From positions 118,653-182,652 of the forward strand of contig NZ_JFHN01000063.1 in NCBI RefSeq assembly GCF_000590885.1: a stretch of 64,000 nucleotides of DNA, given 5' to 3'. Below are positions 57,633 to 64,000 of this stretch, piece after piece. The DNA is from Erwinia mallotivora (lineage in GTDB: Bacteria > Pseudomonadota > Gammaproteobacteria > Enterobacterales > Enterobacteriaceae). The notes beneath the pieces were generated by a model. It was not told where the DNA came from. It ran no database searches and saw only the letters and a program-made list of their open reading frames with translations. The stretch's first letter is position 1; each line of letters opens with the position of its first letter. The position numbers were made by a program, and so were the translations under genes.

Positions 57633-59827
57633 TGCGATCCGAACAGACGGCACCTTGTCCTGAAGCGCCACTCAGTTTTCCTGATCCCCTTTGGGATACA
57701 CGGCCTGAATTCGTTGCGGGTGAACCTGAGGCGCTGGATGCACTGGTCAGCCACTTCCGGCAGGGCGGCAAAAACTGGCCACCTTCCGTGTTGAAACCGC
57801 TTTCCCGTCTCCTCCTCCCTCTGCGTCACACGCTGATCGGGATGCATGCAGCGAAAGCGCCATACAATTCATCCATCCATGATATCACCCTGGAGATGCA
57901 CCGTACCCGGAAAACATACTGGGCCTGGTCAGCGGACGAATGGTCTGCGGTTATCTGTCGCACTGAAGGTGAATTTCGGCAGCGATTTGGTGCCAGCGGC
58001 AACTGCCGACAATATGTTATGGCGCTGGCCTGGCTGCTCTGTGGGTTTGGACGACTGGAATACTGCGGCGTATTCTATCAGTATCGTCTCTGCCTTAAAG
58101 TGTTTGGCCGGCAGGCTACTGATGATGCCGTTCGCTGGCTTGATAAAATTATGCAGAAAATGGGATATGTCCCCCTTGACGGTCGAAATAACGGGGTCAG
58201 AAATGCGATGTGTATGGCGATGCTCATACAGCGCGAGTCGGCCCCTGATAAGTTGAAAATTGAGGTACTGAAGCACATTTCAACTGTGGGGCCAGCTTAT
58301 CTTCGCGAAGCCTCCGCCACCCTGTCACGCATACTGGCGTCGGAGGGAGTTTTCGCTGAAGGATTTGAACACCGGATAACGCAGCGACGTCGCCCTGTGC
58401 GCGAATATATTGCTGTGGCCGATGTTCCTGCTGAATGGCTTTCCTGGTGCGAACGATGGCGCGCAACATCGGTTCTGCGACCCTCATCAGTCATGTCTGG
58501 CTGGTATGTCCTGCTGAAATGCGGCCGCTGGCTGGCAGAGTGCCATCCGGGTTGTGTGTCACCATCCAGCTGGACGCGGGAAACGGCAATGGCCTGGGTC
58601 ACTGCTGTGTGCAGCATGAAAGTGGGCGAGTGGGCTAACCCCGGAGGTATGTACCGAGACAGGCTGGGAAAAATGATGATGCCGGCAGCCCGAACGAGAA
58701 TACTGGGCCAGATGCAGACGTTCTTTCGTGATCTTCAGGAATGGGGATGGATACCGGTTAAGTTCAGCCCGGAACGAGTGCTGAGAACACCGAAAAGCCT
58801 GAGTACGCAGATTGGTCCCGATCCCCGTATTGTGAGCGATGAGCTCTGGTGTAAATTAATTCACGCAGGGCAGAACCTGCAGGAGACAGATTTACCCAGC
58901 TGCGTCGGGTATCCTTATTTTTATCCGCTTGAGATGGTCAGGGCGCTAAGTGTGCTCTGGCTGTTTGGCGGCCTCAGACGTGATGAAATTCTGCGTATGC
59001 GGTGCGGCTGTATCCGCTGGCAGATCTCAGAAGAAAATGACGAACAACGTATTTGTCTGCTGGATGTTCCGATCAGTAAAACTTACGCGGCGTTCACAAA
59101 ACCGGTGGACCCTGTAGTTGGAGACTGTATCGAACGCTGGGAACAGGTTCGTAGCCTGCAGGCGCTTCAGGAAGACCCAAAGACTGGCGAGAGTGTGCAT
59201 TTTCTTTTTATGCACCGGGGAAAACGGGTGCACGGAAGCTACATCAATAAATCGCTCATCCCGTTGTTGTGTAAAAAAGCGGGTATACCTGAGCAGGATG
59301 CCAGAGGCAGGTTCACCAGCCACCGTGCAAGAGCGACAATCGCCAGCCAGCTTTATAATGCCCGCGAACCGCTTGATATTCTTGAACTGCAGAAATGGCT
59401 GGGCCATGCTTCGCCGGAATCCACCCGCCATTATGTTGAGATCACACCAACCCGTCTTGCCGGCTCACTCGGGAAAGCCGGTTACTTTGAACGCAACCGT
59501 CGCATGGTTTCTGTGTTGATCGACCAGAATGCAATCCGGGCAGGTCTTCCCCAAACCGGAGAACCCTGGCGTTATTACGACCTGGGGCACGGTTTATGCA
59601 GCTATGATTTTTTTGAGCAGTGCCCACATCGTATGGCCTGTGCGAAATGCTCATTTTATCTGCCTAAGAATTCCTCTGAAGCGCAATATCTTGAGGGAAA
59701 ACACAACCTGATAAGAATGCTGCAGGAAATACCGCTGACGGAAGTCGAACGGGCAGCTGTGGAGGATGGCATTGAGGCGATGACACGACTGACGAATTCT
59801 CTCCAGAAAGTAGCCACACCGGGATGA
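57629..59827 (+). CDS. Large tyrosine recombinase B of a Tn554-like element
   Basis: 732 aa. The C-terminal third holds the integrase domain: Arg in LFGGLRRDEILRMRC, HxxR in TSHRARATIASQL, and LGHASPESTRHYVEITPTRL with the nucleophile Tyr. After it comes a Cys-rich finger (HGLCSYDFFEQCPHRMACAK, then CSFYLP), common in TnpB-type recombinases. The N-terminal 400 residues are an extended DNA-binding region. Coupled to the recombinase before it (ATGA), and its stop overlaps another ATG at 59824. Confidence 0.85.
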   Translation: MMRSEQTAPCPEAPLSFPDPLWDTRPEFVAGEPEALDALVSHFRQGGKNWPPSVLKPLSRLLLPLRHTLIGMHAAKAPYNSSIHDITLEMHRTRKTYWAWSADEWSAVICRTEGEFRQRFGASGNCRQYVMALAWLLCGFGRLEYCGVFYQYRLCLKVFGRQATDDAVRWLDKIMQKMGYVPLDGRNNGVRNAMCMAMLIQRESAPDKLKIEVLKHISTVGPAYLREASATLSRILASEGVFAEGFEHRITQRRRPVREYIAVADVPAEWLSWCERWRATSVLRPSSVMSGWYVLLKCGRWLAECHPGCVSPSSWTRETAMAWVTAVCSMKVGEWANPGGMYRDRLGKMMMPAARTRILGQMQTFFRDLQEWGWIPVKFSPERVLRTPKSLSTQIGPDPRIVSDELWCKLIHAGQNLQETDLPSCVGYPYFYPLEMVRALSVLWLFGGLRRDEILRMRCGCIRWQISEENDEQRICLLDVPISKTYAAFTKPVDPVVGDCIERWEQVRSLQALQEDPKTGESVHFLFMHRGKRVHGSYINKSLIPLLCKKAGIPEQDARGRFTSHRARATIASQLYNAREPLDILELQKWLGHASPESTRHYVEITPTRLAGSLGKAGYFERNRRMVSVLIDQNAIRAGLPQTGEPWRYYDLGHGLCSYDFFEQCPHRMACAKCSFYLPKNSSEAQYLEGKHNLIRMLQEIPLTEVERAAVEDGIEAMTRLTNSLQKVATPG

Positions 59828-59901
59828 ATCAAACGAAACGTTATCGGCAAAATGCTCTGAGCGTTATTATATGGTTATCCTTTGATATATCTATTTTATA
59901 A
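59824..59901 (+). pseudogene. Remnant of a third gene of the Tn554-like element
   Basis: ATG 59824 overlaps the stop of recombinase B as ATGA, as at the previous junction, then reads MNQTKRYRQNALSVIIWLSF and stops after 25 codons. Tn554-like elements carry a third small gene (tnpC) here. The frame appears cut off, with AT-rich unrelated DNA after it. Confidence 0.45.
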
Positions 59902-60829
59902 GTCAGACAGAATGGGGCGTATCGTCTTTCCGGAATAGCCGGACCAGTTTATCAGATCAATAATCAGTCAGGACTGACAATTTTACTGTCTTAAGTGAGA
60001 ACTTTGCTTCTCCATGCTATAAGTACGCATTCAGTAACTAGATGATTTTATTTAATTATTTACTCTTTGATTAATTCAATATGATTTTATTTATTATTTT
60101 TAATGAATATGGCTTTAGATAGCCTCTCAGAAAAAATACATGTTATTTTTATTTATTTTTGACGCACTGAATAAAAATGAAGCATTTAACAAGATTAAAA
60201 TAAAACACAGGAATTGATATTCATCATACAAAGAAAATTCCAGTCTAGATTATCTGTTTTTATTTAACTATTTATCCTTTATCTTAATAGATTACTAAAA
60301 TCCACTTTTATCTTAAAATAGAAAAAATATTAAATAAAATAGAACCAGTTCAAATGCACATAGAAATATATTATGACTTGTTGATCCAGCCATAAATATT
60401 GCAAAGCTGCGTCATGGAAAAAAATGGGTAACATTGGCACAATATTTGTGCTAATGCTGCTCTGTAGCTAGGGAAATTTCGTTGCAAAAGAAGCATAATT
60501 TTTGTGGTTTGCAAAGAAATCTGCGAAAGAAATTCTGGTTAGGCCCTTCTTTTCTGGCTAATGCTGGATGCGCAGAGTGGAATACTTTGACCTCTAACAT
60601 AGCTGTTCCGAATAATGGTTCACCTGGTAACGTTTGGCGATTATTTCATTGATCATTACTACAACTCTGGAACCTAGATATTAGTGGATTTCGTGATGCG
60701 AAGCTGATGATCTCTTGTGCCACGAGGCTACGTAATGTGTTGTGGTATTAGGAACAATTATTTCGAGGGGGCGAAATGGATAATTATGATCGGCTGGATG
60801 CCAGCTAATTGCATTGGAATCACTGGTCC
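59902..60829. other. AT-rich non-coding stretch
   Basis: No intact gene. 60000-60360 is very AT-rich; 60420-60830 has higher GC and looks like decayed coding DNA with many stops. No family was recognised in this part. Confidence 0.4.
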
Positions 60830-61110
60830 AATAGTCCGAGCACTACCTTAATCATACTAATGATTTTGATTTCAATACAATAGTCTGGCTGGTGAAGCGC
60901 CCTGATTGTAAAGCAGGTGCTGTACTCAGTTGTCAGCAGACGCTGGCGTGGGCTGAAGCAGAATCTGAAGTTCCGGATTTTGCTTCAGCCTATCTACTCG
61001 CCATGAGTTAATCATGTTGAACGGCTGTGGCAGGGGCTACACGAAAATATCACAGAAATCATCTGTGTCGGTCAATATGGCTGTTACTGAGAAAGTCCGC
61101 CACTTTAAAG
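60830..61110 (+). pseudogene. Decayed IS630-like transposase remnant
   Basis: Frame fragments read (stop)...VKRPDCKAGAVLSCQQTLAW, then after a frameshift PIYSP and, from 61016, VERLWQGLHENIT. The order PYSPELN-x-ERLW...LHENIT is the C-terminal end of IS630/Tc1-type DDE transposases. Several stops and shifts separate the fragments, so it is dead. Identification is tentative because it rests on a short motif. Confidence 0.4.
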
Positions 61111-61353
61111 TTCATTGCCGGGTGGCAACCACAGACTGGAAAAAGTCTAGAGATATTAGGAAGTAAAATATTTAGACAACCATATAAAATTTTTATTAAA
61201 AAATTAATTTGACATTCTTTAAAGACAGGAGTGTCATAGTAATGAAGCTCAATTCTGATTAACTGATAAAGGAATTCTTGCTTTTTTCTGATTTATATTA
61301 ATTTGTATTACTGAAATTTTCATCAATAATGAGCATTTCGATAATATTTATTA

Positions 61354-61377
61354 TTGTATCTAGTTATATAGATACAA
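61354..61377. promoter_or_regulatory. Perfect palindromic operator upstream of the P450 gene
   Basis: TTGTATCTA / TAGATACAA, two 9-bp perfect arms with a 6-nt spacer, 42 nt before the P450 ATG. Size and position fit the operator of a TetR- or MarR-like repressor. No such regulator gene is beside it in the window. Confidence 0.6.
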
Positions 61378-61419
61378 ATACTTTCTGCTAAGTTAATAAG
61401 TTAAAGTCTGGAGAATGGT

Positions 61420-62646
61420 ATGAGCAAGTCTCAGTCTTTAAAAAATTTTATTGATGACATTGACATGTCATCCCCTGACTTCTACCTGAATACCAACATT
61501 CACGATGTATGGAAAAAACTACGTCAGGAATGTCCTTTAGTCTGGCATCCTGCGCTAAAAAACACCCCAGGTTTCTGGGTTGTAACATCTTATCAACTCG
61601 CTGTCTCGGTCTATAAAAACAGCGAGGTGTTTTCATCATCGTCTGGGAATATTATGGAGACCCTTCTCAGCGGTGGAGATTCAGCCGGGGGAAAGATGTT
61701 ACCTGTTTCTGATGGTGAACGTCATAAAATTTTACGAAAAGCAATTTCTTCATATTTTTCAGTTTCGAAGTTAGCGAAAATCAAGTCTGAAATCAAAATA
61801 AACGTAATAAATCTTATTAAAGATTCATTGAATGGCTCGTCTTTCGATTTCGCGGAAAAAATATCCAACATTATCCCCATCATGACAATATGTCAGATCA
61901 TTGGTGTGCCTGATAAAGACAGGCCATTACTTTATGAAATGGCCTGTAAATGTATTTCTTCTGAGAAAAAGGTGTTTAATAAACATGAATCGGTGACGGC
62001 TCGAAATGAGTTATTGATGTATTTTCTGCGACTTTACAAGTCCCGGTTAATGGACACAGGTAGTAATAAAGACGACCTTCTGAGCCATTTAATCGGACTA
62101 TGTGACGGCGAATTAAGGATGACGCAGACAGAACTCATTTACAACTGTTACAGCCTACTTCTCGGAGGTGATGAAACCACTCGTTTGACCCTGACAGGGT
62201 TGGTCAAGCTGTTCTGTGATTATCCGCAAATCTGGCAGGAGTTAAAAGAGGGCAGTGTCAGTCCGGTACATGCCTGTAATGAAATACTTCGCTGGACATC
62301 AGTGGCCAGGCATGCAGGACGTACAGCAATGACAGACTATGAGCTTGCAGGAAAAACAATTGAACGTGGAGACCTGGTATTCATTTTTAACAGTTCTGCA
62401 AACTTTGATGAAACGATCTTTATTCTCCCTGAAATACCCGATCTGAACAGAACTCCTAATAAACATTTATCATTTGGTTACGGAAACCATTTTTGTTTGG
62501 GAGCCAACTTAGCACGTTTTGAGATCGAATCATTAATGGAGGCTTTAAGGCTTCTCATTAGTGAAATAACGCTGGTATCAATTCCGCAGCCAGTCTACTC
62601 AACTTTTTTATCAGGCTATAACAGCCTGCCGGTGAAATTATCCTAA
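61420..62646 (+). CDS. Cytochrome P450
   Basis: 408 aa, the usual bacterial class. I-helix GGDETTR (about 248-254), K-helix ExxR in EILRW (about 288-292), heme loop [10 protein letters not shown] (about 351-360) with the Cys ligand, then [13 protein letters not shown] lies 7 nt upstream. The gene is AT-rich, unlike the GC-rich NRPS 56 nt downstream, so the two have different histories. No ferredoxin or reductase gene is adjacent. It likely oxidises a peptidyl-carrier-bound amino acid or the finished NRPS product; this is inference from position. Confidence 0.92.
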   Translation: MSKSQSLKNFIDDIDMSSPDFYLNTNIHDVWKKLRQECPLVWHPALKNTPGFWVVTSYQLAVSVYKNSEVFSSSSGNIMETLLSGGDSAGGKMLPVSDGERHKILRKAISSYFSVSKLAKIKSEIKINVINLIKDSLNGSSFDFAEKISNIIPIMTICQIIGVPDKDRPLLYEMACKCISSEKKVFNKHESVTARNELLMYFLRLYKSRLMDTGSNKDDLLSHLIGLCDGELRMTQTELIYNCYSLLLGGDETTRLTLTGLVKLFCDYPQIWQELKEGSVSPVHACNEILRWTSVARHAGRTAMTDYELAGKTIERGDLVFIFNSSANFDETIFILPEIPDLNRTPNKHLSFGYGNHFCLGANLARFEIESLMEALRLLISEITLVSIPQPVYSTFLSGYNSLPVKLS

Positions 62647-62702
62647 CCAGGACGCTCACCACTGAGTATCCAGACAGGCTTACTAAAAACCGGAGTAATG
62701 TC

Positions 62703-64000
62703 ATGAAACCACAGCAATCGGCACCCGCCGTCCCGGCATTTCAGGGCTGCGTTCACGTGATGTTTGAGGCGCACGCGGCGCGGACACCGGACGCGACCGC
62801 CGTCGAGTGCGGCACGGAGACGCTCACCTACGGCGAGCTCAACGCCCGGGCCAACCGCCTGGCCCGCCACCTCATGACCCTCGGCGTCTGCCACGGCGAC
62901 GTGGTGGCTATCCTGCTTGAACGGTCTGCCGCCCTTGTCGTGGCCCAGCTGGCCGTGCTCAAGGCTGGCGCCACTTACCTCCCGGTTGACACGGTGACAC
63001 CTGAGCCCCGCCTGAAATTCATGCTTGAGGACTCAGGTGCCACCGCGCTGGTGAGCAGGGGAAAAATACCGGACCGCCTGTTTGCCGGCGTGATGGTGGA
63101 CATTACCGAGCTGCCTACCGACGCCGGAGATGTCCGCAGCGCCTTCCCTGACGGCGGCGTTCCTGACGTTGCCTGCATCATGTACACTTCCGGCTCCACC
63201 GGGCAGCCCAAGGGCGTCATGGTCACACATCCGGGCATTGTCCGGATTGCGGTTAACAACGGTTACGCCGGCTTCTGCCGGACGGATCGTATTGCGTTTG
63301 CGTCGAATCCGGCTTTCGACGCCGTCACCATGGAAATCTGGGGAGCACTGCTCAACGGCGCGAGTCTGGTAACGGTCCCGCAGGATACACTGCTGGAGAG
63401 TGCTCCGCTCGGGGCGTTCATCCGCGACCGGAACGTCTCGGTGCTGTTTCTGACCACCGCGCTGTTTAACCGCCACGCCGCCGCTATACCGACGGCGCTG
63501 GCCCGGCTGCGCTACCTGCTCAGCGGCGGAGAAAAAGCCGATCCGGCGATGTTCAGCCGCGTCCTGGCCCGGGGCGGTCAGGTGTGCATTGTCAACGGAT
63601 ACGGCCCTACTGAAACCACCACCTTTGCCACCGCACACGCCGTTCAGCCGGGGACGCCGGAGACCAGAGACGTCCCTCTGGGCCGCCCGATCGCCAATAC
63701 GCGCGTCTACGTGCTGGACGGCCGGGGCGAGCCGGTGCCCCCCGGCGTCCCCGGCGAGATCTACGTCGGCGGGGCCGGCGTCGCCCGCGGCTACCTGAAC
63801 CGCCCTGAGCTCACGCAGGAGCGCTTCCTCCCGGACCCCTTCACCGGCGAAGGCCGGATGTACCGCACCGGCGACCGCGGCCGCTGGCGCCCGGACGGGA
63901 CGCTGGAGTACCTGGGGCGCCTCGACGACCAGGTCAAGATCCGCGGCTACCGCATCGAGCCCGGCGAGGTGGAGGCGCAGCTGCTGCGCTGCCCCGGGGT
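62703..64000 (+). CDS. Nonribosomal peptide synthetase, first adenylation domain (partial)
   Basis: Open from ATG 62703 (GGAG 7 nt upstream) to the window end, 432 codons, no stop. The protein starts straight with an adenylation domain and no condensation domain, so it is probably an initiation module. Core motifs: [14 protein letters not shown] (A1), [11 protein letters not shown] (A2), [13 protein letters not shown] (A3), [10 protein letters not shown] (A4), [10 protein letters not shown] (A5), [20 protein letters not shown] (A6), YRTGDRGRW (A7), [20 protein letters not shown] (A8). The pocket residues I align by eye to GrsA read D-A-M-F-L-G-G-T-F plus Lys, similar to valine/branched-chain codes. 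Strongly GC-rich against its surroundings. Confidence 0.93.
   Translation, partial: MKPQQSAPAVPAFQGCVHVMFEAHAARTPDATAVECGTETLTYGELNARANRLARHLMTLGVCHGDVVAILLERSAALVVAQLAVLKAGATYLPVDTVTPEPRLKFMLEDSGATALVSRGKIPDRLFAGVMVDITELPTDAGDVRSAFPDGGVPDVACIMYTSGSTGQPKGVMVTHPGIVRIAVNNGYAGFCRTDRIAFASNPAFDAVTMEIWGALLNGASLVTVPQDTLLESAPLGAFIRDRNVSVLFLTTALFNRHAAAIPTALARLRYLLSGGEKADPAMFSRVLARGGQVCIVNGYGPTETTTFATAHAVQPGTPETRDVPLGRPIANTRVYVLDGRGEPVPPGVPGEIYVGGAGVARGYLNRPELTQERFLPDPFTGEGRMYRTGDRGRWRPDGTLEYLGRLDDQVKIRGYRIEPGEVEAQLLRCPG

Noticed and set aside
40144..64000. Second copy of the tRNA-Phe 3' end as right attachment site
   Set aside because: No match to GATTCCGAGTCCGGGCACCA was found by eye within the window.

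Overview
The window reads as a chromosomal segment from an enterobacterium of the Erwinia/Pantoea group (Erwiniaceae). Positions 2169-40143 follow the Escherichia coli 94-minute region almost gene for gene: hflC-hflK-hflX-hfq-miaA-mutL-amiB-tsaE-nnr / queG / three tRNA-Gly / orn / rsgA-psd-mscM / epmA / frdABCD / blc / ecnA-ecnB / efp / epmB / yjeI / groL-groS / fxsA / aspA-dcuA / dsbD / yjdC / tRNA-Phe (pheU). An EsaI/EsaR-type quorum-sensing pair further on also points to the Erwinia/Pantoea lineage. I cannot name the species.

Left edge (1-2117): two translationally coupled glycosyltransferase genes on the minus strand stand where E. coli has yjeT/purA next to hflC, so this is a synteny break. 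Core block (2169-40143): RNA modification and decay (hfq, miaA, orn, queG, tsaE, nnr), mismatch repair (mutL), membrane protease control (hflKC), ribosome rescue and maturation (hflX, rsgA, and the EF-P system efp/epmA/epmB), envelope genes (amiB, psd, mscM, blc, ecnAB, dsbD), chaperonin (groSL with a clear sigma-32 promoter), and anaerobic fumarate metabolism (aspA, dcuA, frdABCD). ampC, sugE, yjeH and cutA, which E. coli has in these intervals, are missing. The tRNA-Gly cluster is split by about 2.3 kb of AT-rich DNA carrying a ToxR/CadC-like soluble regulator and two possible small proteins.

Right side (40144-64000): a genomic island begins exactly at the 3' end of pheU, with a tyrosine integrase pointing back to the tRNA. 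Next come a MobH/TraI_2 relaxase homologue that has lost its metal-binding histidines, a two-helix membrane protein, a convergent EsaR/EsaI quorum-sensing pair bracketed by two copies of the same gene tail, a probable DNA-binding protein, a TraF-type outer-membrane protein with a lipoprotein partner, and a phage/ICE-like run of small genes whose ends overlap by exactly 8 nt. After these come a 5'-truncated umuC, a LysR gene broken by one in-frame stop, an ene-reductase/SDR/SnoaL cassette, a Tn554-like pair of large tyrosine recombinases with a vestigial third frame, a decayed IS630-like remnant, and finally an AT-rich cytochrome P450 gene followed by a GC-rich nonribosomal peptide synthetase whose first adenylation domain runs off the window. 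The island looks like a degraded integrative and conjugative element that has collected cargo: cell-density signalling, redox enzymes and a secondary-metabolite pathway. The right end of the island is not in the window.

The most promising possibly undescribed system is the P450-NRPS locus (61350-64000 and beyond) with a perfect palindromic operator in front of it, carried on the same island as its own quorum-sensing pair.
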